Shown: positions 25,978-32,624 of the stretch, piece by piece
How the letters are laid out: the number at the start of each line of letters is the position of its first letter
Position numbering within the stretch: the stretch's first letter is position 1
DNA from: an uncultured bacterium
Lineage (GTDB): Bacteria; Verrucomicrobiota; Kiritimatiellia; RFP12; UBA1067
DNA: 42,508 nt
Direction: 5' to 3'
NCBI GenBank assembly: GCA_902780865.1
Contig: CACZHC010000015.1
Location: 1-42,508, forward strand
Notes under the pieces: model-generated
Databases searched by the model: none
The model's input: only the letters and a program-made list of their open reading frames with translations
Told to the model about the DNA's origin: nothing
Program-made: the position numbers and the translations under genes

Positions 25978-26916
25978 TCACTGCCGTGCCTGCACAGCCG
26001 TCGCGGCGACGGTCGAGACGATGTCGTCGACAGAGCAGCCGCGCGACAGGTCGTTGCAGGGCTTCGCGAGCCCCTGCAAAACGGCGAAGCACGACGCCTT
26101 GCCTATGCGCTGCGTGATCTTGTAGCCGATGTTGCCCGCCTGCAAGTCGGGGAAGATAAAGACGTTCGCGCGACCCGCGACAGGGCTCCCTTTTGCCTTG
26201 GACGCCCCGACCTCGGGGACGATTGCCGCGTCGAACTGCATCTCGCCGTCAAGCGCGAGATCTGGCGCGAGCGAATGCGCGATTTCCGTCGCCTCGCGCA
26301 CCTTGTCTACAAGCGCGTGGCTGGCGCTCCCTTTCGTCGAGAAGGAAAGAAGCGCGACACGCGGCTCGGCAATGCCGCAGAGAGTCCGCGCAGTTTCCGC
26401 GGACGCGATTGCGATGTGCGCGAGCTCCTCCGCCGTCGGGCAGGGATTGACGACGCAGTCGGCGTAGACTAGAAGCCCGTCCTCGCCAAGAGAGCGGTCG
26501 GGACACTCCATCAGGAAACTCGACGAGACGAGCTTCATGCCGGGAGCGGTCTTGATGATCTGCAATGCGGGGCGCAGCATGTCGCCTGTGGAATGGACGG
26601 CGCCGGAAACGAGCCCGTCGGCATCGCCCATCTTCACCATCATCATGCCGTAGTACATCGGGTCGGCCGCGAGCTTTGCGGCCGCTTCCTCGGTAAGCCC
26701 TTTCGCCTTGCGAAGCTCGTATAGCGCCGCGGCGTAGCGCTCGCGGCGCGGCGCATCTGCCGCGATTGTCTCTGGCGTAAGGAGGATCGGTTCTGCAATC
26801 CAGTCATCCTTGACGATCTTCGCCGCCGCGACTGTGCGCGGCTCGTCGCCTTCAGGCAGCACGATGCGCTTGACGCTCTCCCGTGCCTTTTCCTTGATCT
26901 TCTCTACCAGGTTCAT
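25978..26916 (-). CDS. pta: phosphate acetyltransferase (or related phosphotransacylase)
   Basis: It exchanges acyl-CoA and acyl phosphate, feeding a kinase that makes ATP. The 312-residue short form starts MNLVEKIKEKARESVKRIV, then LPEGDEPRT, and contains DADGLVSGAVHSTGDMLRPA and GSPVAGRANVFIFPDLQAGN, classical phosphotransacetylase motifs. The ATG at 26916 has AAAGGGAG upstream; the in-frame ATG at 27006 lies inside the DUF486 gene. The sequence looks closer to Pta than to phosphate butyryltransferase, yet the kinase in the same operon is of butyrate kinase type, so the acyl group handled is open (acetyl, propionyl, butyryl or branched). Confidence 0.88.
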   Translation of the reverse strand: MNLVEKIKEKARESVKRIVLPEGDEPRTVAAAKIVKDDWIAEPILLTPETIAADAPRRERYAAALYELRKAKGLTEEAAAKLAADPMYYGMMMVKMGDADGLVSGAVHSTGDMLRPALQIIKTAPGMKLVSSSFLMECPDRSLGEDGLLVYADCVVNPCPTAEELAHIAIASAETARTLCGIAEPRVALLSFSTKGSASHALVDKVREATEIAHSLAPDLALDGEMQFDAAIVPEVGASKAKGSPVAGRANVFIFPDLQAGNIGYKITQRIGKASCFAVLQGLAKPCNDLSRGCSVDDIVSTVAATAVQARQ

Positions 26917-26930
26917 CGGGTTTTCTCCCT

Positions 26931-27302
26931 TTACAATCTCGCACGATTTACGAAATACACGGCTCCGACCATGCAGAAAAAGGCCCAGAGGTAGTCCCAG
27001 CGCCATTTCTCGCCCATGAAGAGCAGCATGAACGGGACGAACACGCAGACGGTTATCACTTCCTGTATGATCTTAAGCTGCGCCACGTTGAGCCCACTCG
27101 CCGCGCCAAGCCTGTTGGCGGGCACCGCGATGACGTACTCGACGAGGGCGATTAGCCAGCTGATAAGGATTATCGCGTAGACCGGCCAGCTCGACTCGCC
27201 CGGCTTCTGCAGCCGCAAGTGCCAATACCACGCAAAAGTCATGAAGAGGTTGCTGCAAACGAGCATCCCGACAGCCGTCGCCACGCCTACCTTTGATGTC
27301 AT
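26931..27302 (-). CDS. DUF486 family small membrane protein (DMT-like)
   Basis: A 123-residue protein with four hydrophobic segments. It matches the DUF486 pattern: SNLFMTFAWYWHLR, SWLIALVEYVIAVPANRLG, LKIIQEVITVCVFVPF and the C-terminal YLWAFFCMVGAVYFVN. The family belongs to the drug/metabolite transporter group; its substrate is not known. I chose ATG 27302; upstream codons of the same frame lie inside the butyrate kinase gene. It sits between butyrate kinase and pta, which suggests a link to export of an acid or metabolite, but this is inference from position only. Confidence 0.82.
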   Translation of the reverse strand: MTSKVGVATAVGMLVCSNLFMTFAWYWHLRLQKPGESSWPVYAIILISWLIALVEYVIAVPANRLGAASGLNVAQLKIIQEVITVCVFVPFMLLFMGEKWRWDYLWAFFCMVGAVYFVNRARL

Positions 27303-27315
27303 TTCCGCCTCGCCC

Positions 27316-28431
27316 TTACAGCCCGATGTCGCCAAAGCCGGGCCAGACATTGCGGCCGGAATAGGTCAGCGGCTTTAGTTCGCCGCGGAGGACCTTGAGC
27401 GCGGGAAACGCGAGCGCCTCCTGCTCCATCTCGCCGGGATAGACCTCGATTGGCGCGATGAAACCGCAGCGCGTCTTGATGCCGTCGACGATGTCCTGGA
27501 ATCGGACGAGCCCGCCTGTGAGGAGAATCGCGTCGACCTTTCCGCACAAGACAGCCGACATTTCGCCGATCATCTTGCAGATCTGGTAGATCATCGTGTT
27601 CCAGACGAGCGTAGCCTTCTTGTCGCCCTTGTCGACAAGCGCGTGTATCGTATCGGAATTGGAAGTGCCGAAGAGGTCGACGAAACCACCCGCACGCGAG
27701 CATCTTAGCCGCACGTCCGCGATGGAGTGCGCCTCGATGTAGTCAAGAAGCTGGAGAACCGGAACCGAGCCGATGCGAGTCGGCGTGAACGCGCCCTCGC
27801 CATCGGCACCCATGTTGCCGTCGACCATCTTACCGCGTTCGTGCGCCGACACAGTGATGCCGCCGTCTATGTGCGCGACGATGAAATTGCATTCCTCGTA
27901 CTTTCTGCCGAGCTTCGAGGCGTGGTACTCGGCAACGGCTTTCTGGTTGAGGACATGTGAGTGCGAGACTCTGTAGACACCCTTGATGCCGGTGAGCCGC
28001 GCCAAGTCGCAGTATTCGTCGACATTTGTTGGATTGAGGGTGAACGCCGGCTTCTCGTATTCTTGGGCAAAGGTCCAGGCGAGCATGACGCCGAGTTTCG
28101 CGGGATGCTCGGAACCGCCGACCGCAGCGACCGTGTCGTCGTATAGCTTCTGGTCGATCGCCGTGATGCCGCCTGGTTGCGTGCAGGCACTGCCGCCGCG
28201 CCCGACGAACGCGTCGATCGACCGTGGGCTTACGCCCTCTGCGGAGAGCATGTCGAGGATCACGCCCTTGCGGAACGGCACCTGGTCGTTTACATGGGGG
28301 AACGCGAGAAGCACCGACGAGTCATGGAAAAGGCTCTTCTCGAAAAGGCACGTCTCGTTTTCGAAAAGGCTCACCTTGGTAGAGGTAGAGCCGGGATTTA
28401 TAACAAGCAGTCTATATTTGCGATTTTGCAT
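27316..28431 (-). CDS. buk: butyrate kinase
   Basis: It converts acyl phosphate and ADP to carboxylate and ATP in the cytoplasm. The 371-residue protein shows the ASKHA kinase marks: VINPGSTSTKVSLFE at the N-terminus (the butyrate kinase form of the phosphate-1 loop), HSHVLNQKAVAEYHA, VAHIDGGITVSAHERG and the adenosine motif LLTGGLVRF. NPGSTSTK and the overall length separate it from acetate kinase. It starts after AGGACAG with an ATG at 28431 and is followed closely by DUF486, pta, alcohol dehydrogenase and phosphatase genes in the same direction, forming a likely operon. Confidence 0.9.
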   Translation of the reverse strand: MQNRKYRLLVINPGSTSTKVSLFENETCLFEKSLFHDSSVLLAFPHVNDQVPFRKGVILDMLSAEGVSPRSIDAFVGRGGSACTQPGGITAIDQKLYDDTVAAVGGSEHPAKLGVMLAWTFAQEYEKPAFTLNPTNVDEYCDLARLTGIKGVYRVSHSHVLNQKAVAEYHASKLGRKYEECNFIVAHIDGGITVSAHERGKMVDGNMGADGEGAFTPTRIGSVPVLQLLDYIEAHSIADVRLRCSRAGGFVDLFGTSNSDTIHALVDKGDKKATLVWNTMIYQICKMIGEMSAVLCGKVDAILLTGGLVRFQDIVDGIKTRCGFIAPIEVYPGEMEQEALAFPALKVLRGELKPLTYSGRNVWPGFGDIGL

Positions 28432-28465
28432 TATTGATCTGTCCTAGAAATTCTAAAATTTTTAA

Positions 28466-28485
28466 CGCAGAGGCGCAGAGACGCG
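28466..28485. repeat. short tandem CGCAGAG repeat
   Basis: Two and a half copies of an 8-nt unit (CGCAGAGG, CGCAGAGA, CGCG) in the buk-pyrB intergenic region. Similar CGCAGAG/CGCAAAG runs are scattered between genes in many unrelated bacteria; no function is established. Confidence 0.6.
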
Positions 28486-28491
28486 TATCCC

Positions 28492-28517
28492 CAGCCGAAG
28501 GCTGTCCGCGAAGCGGA
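28492..28517 (-). repeat. twin abutting 13-nt hairpins (5-bp stems, 3-nt loops)
   Basis: Two perfect hairpins touch end to end: CAGCC-GAA-GGCTG and TCCGC-GAA-GCGGA (plus-strand reading; loops are TTC on the minus strand). They lie 21-46 nt after the pyrB stop. There is no T run, so a simple terminator role is doubtful. The same arrangement with different stem bases occurs at 32268-32293. Confidence 0.65.
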
Positions 28518-28537
28518 TGCCTTAGCTTGGGTAGGCG

Positions 28538-29614
28538 TCAATAGCCGCAGTCCATAATTGACCTCTCAAAGCCGAACGTGGAGGCGATGAGGGCGGCGCG
28601 TATCCACATGCCGTTTCTCATCTGGCGCCAGTACATTGCGCGCGGATCGTGGTCGCAGCATGTCGCAATTTCGTCGCGGCGAGGCAGCGGGTGCATGATT
28701 ATGCCGTCCTTGGGGAGAAGATTGAGTTCCTCGGCGCCGAACTTGAAGCGCGACGTGTCGATCTTCGCGGAAGCTCCCTTCGACTCGTCCCACTCGTCCT
28801 GGATGCGCGTCATGTAGACGGCGTCGGCAATGCGCACAGCCGCGCGAAGATCGTCCGACACCTCGAATTCGACGCCCTTCTCCTTGAGAACCGCAATGAC
28901 GTCGTCGGGAACCTGGAGCTCCTGCGGCGCGACGAACACCTGGCGGACGTCCTTGAAGTTGGTGAGAAGATAGGAGAGCGAGCGAACCGTGCGTCCGCGC
29001 ATCAAGTCTCCGCAGAAAACGACTGTCTTGCCGTCTATGCTACCCTTGTCCTCAAAGGACCTGAAGAGCGTGTAGATGTCGAGAAGCGCCTGAGTCGGAT
29101 GCTGGTCCTTGCCCGAGCCGGCGTTGAGGATCGGAATTGGGCGCGACGAGTTCGAGAGCTCCCACGACATCTTCTCTGCTAGCCCCTGCTCTGGCGAGCG
29201 CATGATTATCATGTCGAAGTAAGATGAGAACGTGCGGATCGAGTCTTCGTGGCTCTCGCCCTTGAACTCGGAGGAGGTCGCCGCGTCGCGCACGGAGCCG
29301 GTCGTGACGCCGAGGATCTGGCACGCCGCGAGATGAGAGAGGAACGTACGCGAGCTCGGCTGGGAGAAGTAGAGCATCGCGCGCTTGTGCGCGAGGACGT
29401 TCTTGAGGTAAAGAGCGCCTTCCTTCGACTTGTTGATGAACCTGATTCGGTTCGCGAGGGCGCAAAGCCGTTCGAGAATGGGTCTGTCGAACTGCTGGGC
29501 GAAGAGCGTATGGTAGGGCATTCCCTCGCCTTCGACCCTTTCAAGATATGGACGCTTCGCCTCGAGCGGCAGCGCGTGAAACTCGTTCCAGCCAATGTCC
29601 GTAAGTCTTGCCAT
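28538..29614 (-). CDS. pyrB: aspartate carbamoyltransferase, divergent type
   Basis: It joins carbamoyl phosphate and aspartate in pyrimidine synthesis. The 358-residue protein has the carbamoyltransferase marks: SQPSSRTFLSHLAACQILG (carbamoyl-phosphate loop, where most PyrB read STRTR), FSSYFDMIIMRSPE, NAGSGKDQHPTQALLDIYT, FCGDLMRGRTVRSLSYLL and HPLPRRDEI. It is longer than the usual 310 residues, with an extra N-terminal stretch of about 45 residues before the family core. No pyrI or pyrC is adjacent. It has its own promoter and an AGAGG ribosome binding site. Confidence 0.88.
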   Translation of the reverse strand: MARLTDIGWNEFHALPLEAKRPYLERVEGEGMPYHTLFAQQFDRPILERLCALANRIRFINKSKEGALYLKNVLAHKRAMLYFSQPSSRTFLSHLAACQILGVTTGSVRDAATSSEFKGESHEDSIRTFSSYFDMIIMRSPEQGLAEKMSWELSNSSRPIPILNAGSGKDQHPTQALLDIYTLFRSFEDKGSIDGKTVVFCGDLMRGRTVRSLSYLLTNFKDVRQVFVAPQELQVPDDVIAVLKEKGVEFEVSDDLRAAVRIADAVYMTRIQDEWDESKGASAKIDTSRFKFGAEELNLLPKDGIIMHPLPRRDEIATCCDHDPRAMYWRQMRNGMWIRAALIASTFGFERSIMDCGY

Positions 29615-29641
29615 GAAAAACCTCTATGGAATGTTTGCAAT

Positions 29642-29650
29642 ATTATACCA
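29642..29650 (-). promoter_or_regulatory. extended -10 promoter for pyrB
   Basis: TGGTATAATATTGC on the minus strand, TATAAT at 29647-29642, 27 nt before the pyrB ATG. Leader about 20 nt with AGAGG. No clear -35. Confidence 0.65.
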
Positions 29651-29688
29651 AATTCCAATAGCCCGAGGCGAGGTGGGGCAAATTATGC

Positions 29689-29738
29689 AAAAAAGAACCG
29701 CCGCTGCGGGGCGCCGGTGGGCGCACTTCGCAGCGGCG
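29689..29738 (-). terminator. rho-independent terminator of the ribosomal operon
   Basis: On the minus strand a 10-bp stem (CGCCGCTGCG / CGCAGCGGCG) with a GC-rich 20-nt loop is followed by GTTC and six T. It lies 24 nt after the rplI stop and before the pyrB promoter. Confidence 0.85.
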
Positions 29739-29762
29739 ACTTGGGCGAGATCGCCCCTGGAG

Positions 29763-30227
29763 TTAGGCGGTCGCGCCTTCGTCCAGGATCGTGATCTTGC
29801 ACTTGGCGAAGACGCCGTGGCCGAGATCGATCTTGGCCTCGTACTCGCCGACCTCGCGCAGCGACTCCTCGAGGGAGAACTGGCCGCGCTCGATCTTGAC
29901 TCCGCGCTGGGCCTCGATGGCCGCGAGGAGGTCGGTCACGCTGACGGCGCCGTAGAGCTTCTTGCCGTCCGTCGTGCTGGCGGAAACGGTGAGGGCGAGG
30001 CCCTCGAGCTTCTTGGCGACCGCGAGAGCGGCCTTCTTCTCCTCGGCGGCGCGGGCGGCGCGCTCGGCCTCAAGCTTCTTGAGACGGCGCTTCGCGGCCT
30101 CGGTCGCGACGGAGGCGAGCCCCTTGGGGGCGAGATAGTTGCGGAAGTAGCCCGGGGCGACCTTGACGATCTCGCCGGCCTTGCCGAGCTTCTTCACGTT
30201 GTCCATAAGCATCACTTCGATATGCAT
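29763..30227 (-). CDS. rplI: 50S ribosomal protein L9
   Basis: A 154-residue protein with the L9 N-terminal RNA-binding domain (VKKLGKAGEIVKVAPGYFRNYLAPKGLA), a charged connecting helix rich in A, K and E (about 40-75), and the C-terminal domain with LYGAVSVTDLLAAI and IDLGHGVFAKCKITI. It is the last gene of the operon, preceded by AAGGAGAT at good spacing and followed by a strong terminator. Confidence 0.96.
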   Translation of the reverse strand: MHIEVMLMDNVKKLGKAGEIVKVAPGYFRNYLAPKGLASVATEAAKRRLKKLEAERAARAAEEKKAALAVAKKLEGLALTVSASTTDGKKLYGAVSVTDLLAAIEAQRGVKIERGQFSLEESLREVGEYEAKIDLGHGVFAKCKITILDEGATA

Positions 30228-30244
30228 GGCGTATCTCCTTCCGC

Positions 30245-30475
30245 TTAGGCCATGAGGCCCATGTTGCGGGCGCGCTTGACGCCCTGGCGGATCTGGCGCT
30301 GCTGCGCGGCGGTGACGCCGGTGATGCGCGCGGGCAGGATCTTGCCGTAGTCGGTGATGTAGTACTTGAGCGTCTCGATGTCGTTCACGTCGATCTGGTC
30401 GTTCGGGCCGAGCGCGGGACGCTTGCGGGCGGCGAATTCCTCGCCTGCCGAGCTGTTGGATTTCTTGAAAGCCAT
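30245..30475 (-). CDS. rpsR: 30S ribosomal protein S18
   Basis: A 76-residue protein with the S18 core: IDVNDIETLKYYITDYGKILPARITG followed by TAAQQRQIRQGVKRARNMGL. It binds 16S rRNA next to S6, whose gene is two genes upstream. The zinc-type cysteine pair seen in some S18 N-termini is absent. AAGGAA precedes the ATG. Confidence 0.97.
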   Translation of the reverse strand: MAFKKSNSSAGEEFAARKRPALGPNDQIDVNDIETLKYYITDYGKILPARITGVTAAQQRQIRQGVKRARNMGLMA

Positions 30476-30501
30476 TTTATTGGTTCCTTATTTAGATTTT
30501 A

Positions 30502-30933
30502 TCAGAACGGGATGTCGTCGGGATCGGACTCCAGTGCGTTGGGCTGGACCGCCGGGGGTTCCGGCCTCTGGGCGCTACCGGGCTGCTGAGGCCTCGTCTC
30601 GCCCTTTGGCGCAAGGAACTTGACCGCAAGGGCCCTGACCTTGAGCTTCTGGTGCCTGACACCGTCCTTCTCCCAGGTGTCCATCTGAAGGCGGCCCTCG
30701 ACGAGGACCGGGCTTCCCTTGACGAGAAACTGGCCGCAGAGCTCAGCGAGCTTGTCCCATGCGTCTACGTCGACGAACACGGGGAAGTCCTGCATCTGCC
30801 CGTTGCGGTCTCTCCTGCGCTCGTTGACGGCGAGGCCGAGACGAGCGACTTTCATGCCGCTCGATCCGGTCGCGCGAACATCTGGATCGCGCGTCAGGTT
30901 GCCCATCAGAATCACCTTGTTGAAGGAGGCCAT
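30502..30933 (-). CDS. ssb: single-stranded DNA-binding protein
   Basis: A 143-residue SSB with an N-terminal OB fold (MASFNKVILMGNLTRDPDVR, about 1-105), a short Q/P-rich linker and the acidic tip DPDDIPF that recruits partner proteins. It protects ssDNA in replication and repair. Its place between rpsF and rpsR is the common bacterial order. AGGAGAA precedes the ATG. Confidence 0.97.
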   Translation of the reverse strand: MASFNKVILMGNLTRDPDVRATGSSGMKVARLGLAVNERRRDRNGQMQDFPVFVDVDAWDKLAELCGQFLVKGSPVLVEGRLQMDTWEKDGVRHQKLKVRALAVKFLAPKGETRPQQPGSAQRPEPPAVQPNALESDPDDIPF

Positions 30934-30951
30934 CTCAGTTCTCCTGTAAGG

Positions 30952-31341
30952 TTACGCTTCCTCGGCGACAGGAGCCGCGGCCGCAGCGGCGGCGTCCTTC
31001 TTTGCCTGGCGCTCGGCGCGGGCCGCGCGCTCGGCGGCGATCTTCGCCTCACGGCGCTCGTCGACGGCGAGAATCTGAACCCGGAACACCTCTTCGACGA
31101 GGTGGTAGCGGTTGACGAGCTCGTCGACCTTGGCGGGATCGAGCTCCATGCGAACCTTGACATAGACGCCGCTGTCGCGCTTGCCCATCGGGCGAGAGAA
31201 CGAACGGCGACCGAGGGAAACCTTCTCCAGAACGTTTCCGCCGACGCGGGTCACTTCCGCAAGGGCCTTCTCGAGATTCGCCTCGAGGACGTCTTCCTTC
31301 GCGATACCGACGAAGATGTAGAGAGCATCGTACTTCTTCAT
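30952..31341 (-). CDS. rpsF: 30S ribosomal protein S6
   Basis: A 129-residue S6 with MKKYDALYIFVGIAKED at the start, VLEKVSLGRRSFSRPMGKRDSG in the middle and a low-complexity A/E-rich tail. It pairs with S18 on the ribosome platform. Its ATG overlaps the rplY stop (TAATG), and its Shine-Dalgarno (GGAGGAG) lies inside the lysine/glutamate-rich end of rplY, so translation is likely coupled. Confidence 0.96.
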   Translation of the reverse strand: MKKYDALYIFVGIAKEDVLEANLEKALAEVTRVGGNVLEKVSLGRRSFSRPMGKRDSGVYVKVRMELDPAKVDELVNRYHLVEEVFRVQILAVDERREAKIAAERAARAERQAKKDAAAAAAAPVAEEA

Positions 31342-32027
31342 TACTTCTTCTCCTCCTTCTTGTCGGCCGCAGCGGCCTCCTCTTCCTTGCCCTTCTTGAT
31401 GACCTCGGGAGCAGCGGGTGCCGCACCGGCCGCAGCGGCAGCAGGAGCGCCACCGGCCGCAGGAATGTCATCCGGGGCCTTTACGACCGCCACGGGAACT
31501 TCGCCGCGCGTGACAATGGTCTGCTTCTCGCCGAGCTTGAGGTCGCGGACGAACAGCGTCTGGTCGAGACCGAGCGCCGAAACGTCGACCTCGAACTTCT
31601 CCGCGATGTCGGTCGGCAGGCAGTCTACGTCGATCGTGCGAAGCGTCTGTTCGAGAACGCCGCCGCCGAGCTTCACGCCGACAGGTTCGCCCACGAGATA
31701 CAGCGGAACCGTGACGCGGACCTTCTCGGTCAGCGACACTTCGCTGAAATCAACGTGAATTGGTGTACCGGCGAGGACGTCGTTCTGCATTTCGCGCATG
31801 AGCGCGGGAACTTCCTTGCCGTCGAGATCGAGCGTGACCAGGAGCTGCTTGCTCGCGTGGCCGCGCGTCGCCATCATGAAGTCGTGCGCAGGGAGCTTTA
31901 TGAGCTCAGTGCCGCCCTTCTTCATCTTCATCACCGAACCGGGAATCATCCCCGTGCGGCGAAGGCGGCGGACAGCGCCCGTACCCTGTTCGGTACGCGC
32001 TTCCGCCTTGATCCTTATTTGATCCAT
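31341..32027 (-). CDS. rplY: 50S ribosomal protein L25/general stress protein Ctc
   Basis: A 228-residue, two-domain L25 of the TL5/Ctc type: N-terminal 5S-rRNA binding domain (MDQIRIKAEARTEQGTGAVR, RRTGMIPGSV) and C-terminal beta domain (IHVDFSEVSLTEKVRVTVPL, VDCLPTDIAEKFEVDV). The last 40 residues are a low-complexity A/P then K/E tail. The start at 32027 is chosen because it gives the canonical N-terminus; the in-frame upstream ATG (32132) lies within the promoter. It is first in the operon. The pth gene often found between rplY and rpsF is missing. Confidence 0.94.
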   Translation of the reverse strand: MDQIRIKAEARTEQGTGAVRRLRRTGMIPGSVMKMKKGGTELIKLPAHDFMMATRGHASKQLLVTLDLDGKEVPALMREMQNDVLAGTPIHVDFSEVSLTEKVRVTVPLYLVGEPVGVKLGGGVLEQTLRTIDVDCLPTDIAEKFEVDVSALGLDQTLFVRDLKLGEKQTIVTRGEVPVAVVKAPDDIPAAGGAPAAAAAGAAPAAPEVIKKGKEEEAAAADKKEEKK

Positions 32028-32102
32028 CTTATGCCTTTTCTGGTAATCTGACCGCATACTCTCGCGACACTCGTCGCTACCCTCCGCGGCAAAACGGCGC
32101 AA

Positions 32103-32132
32103 ATTATACCAAAACTGGCTCAATTCGCGCAA
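32103..32132 (-). promoter_or_regulatory. promoter of the rplY-rpsF-ssb-rpsR-rplI operon
   Basis: The minus strand has TTGCGC at 32132-32127, an 18-nt spacer ending TGG, then TATAAT at 32108-32103. The leader to the rplY ATG would be about 70 nt. A hairpin (AATTCGC/GCGAATT) overlaps the -35 region. Confidence 0.7.
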
Positions 32133-32154
32133 GAGCGAATTTTAAGTCGTTTCA

Positions 32155-32604
32155 GAGGCCTGCGCCCGACCTTCCCACTTCGCCGCGCCGCCCGACCTGC
32201 TCGCCCGACCCGCAGTTTGCGGGCACCCCACCGACATGATTTTGACGCGCGCGCACCGCTCTAGCGACTTGCTTCGCAAGCGGGCTTCGCCCGGCGGATA
32301 TTTCACGTCAAAATCACGTCGGGCCCACAAACGTGCTCTCGTGCGCCAGTCGGCTCTCCGGCCTCTGAGCCAAGCCGAGCCGATGGTCGCGGGTGAGGCA
32401 GGCGGAAGGTCGCAGGCGTAAGAGTGACTTGCGTACGCAACCAGTGATATGCGCCGAGGCACGGCAGACTAAACTCGGTTCATTGTCTGATGTGTGAGAG
32501 CCGTCGCGACCCTGTAGCCGAACGAGAGCCCCGCGAGCCATCGGGCGGCGCGGCTCGGCGAGCAGGTCGGGCGCAGGCCTCGCCATCGGGCGGCGCGGCG
32601 AAGT
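32155..32604. repeat. structured non-coding element with inverted-repeat ends (MITE-like or structured RNA)
   Basis: This stretch between rplY and the GDPD gene holds no credible gene. Two exact inverted pairs link its ends: 32155-32172 with 32564-32581 (18 bp) and 32177-32195 with 32586-32604 (19 bp); the modules occur in swapped order, so the ends are permuted rather than simple mirror images. An 18-nt direct repeat lies at 32537-32554 and 32582-32599. Inside are several perfect hairpins, including 32209-32223, 32268-32280 and 32281-32293, and a 17-bp stem at 32231-32247/32306-32322. No transposase, target duplication or promoter was recognised. Confidence 0.55.
32231..32322. repeat. 17-bp long-range stem enclosing twin hairpins
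   Basis: 32231-32247 (CCGACATGATTTTGACG) pairs with 32306-32322 with a single mismatch, which becomes a G-U pair if the minus strand is transcribed. The enclosed 58 nt contain two abutting 13-nt hairpins (CTTGC-TTC-GCAAG and CGGGC-TTC-GCCCG). The layout resembles a multi-branched RNA or a cruciform. Confidence 0.6.
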
Positions 32605-32624
32605 TAGCGGTGGAGCGAAGGTCC

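Noticed and set aside
32028-32132. Upstream in-frame ATG (32132) as start of rplY
   Set aside because: It falls inside the promoter; the ATG at 32027 gives the canonical L25 N-terminus.
32116-32141. Terminator on the plus strand (AATTCGC hairpin followed by TTTT)
   Set aside because: No plus-strand gene precedes it; the hairpin overlaps the -35 region of the ribosomal promoter.
32155-32604. CRISPR array
   Set aside because: Repeats are inverted and permuted, with no regular spacers and no cas genes.
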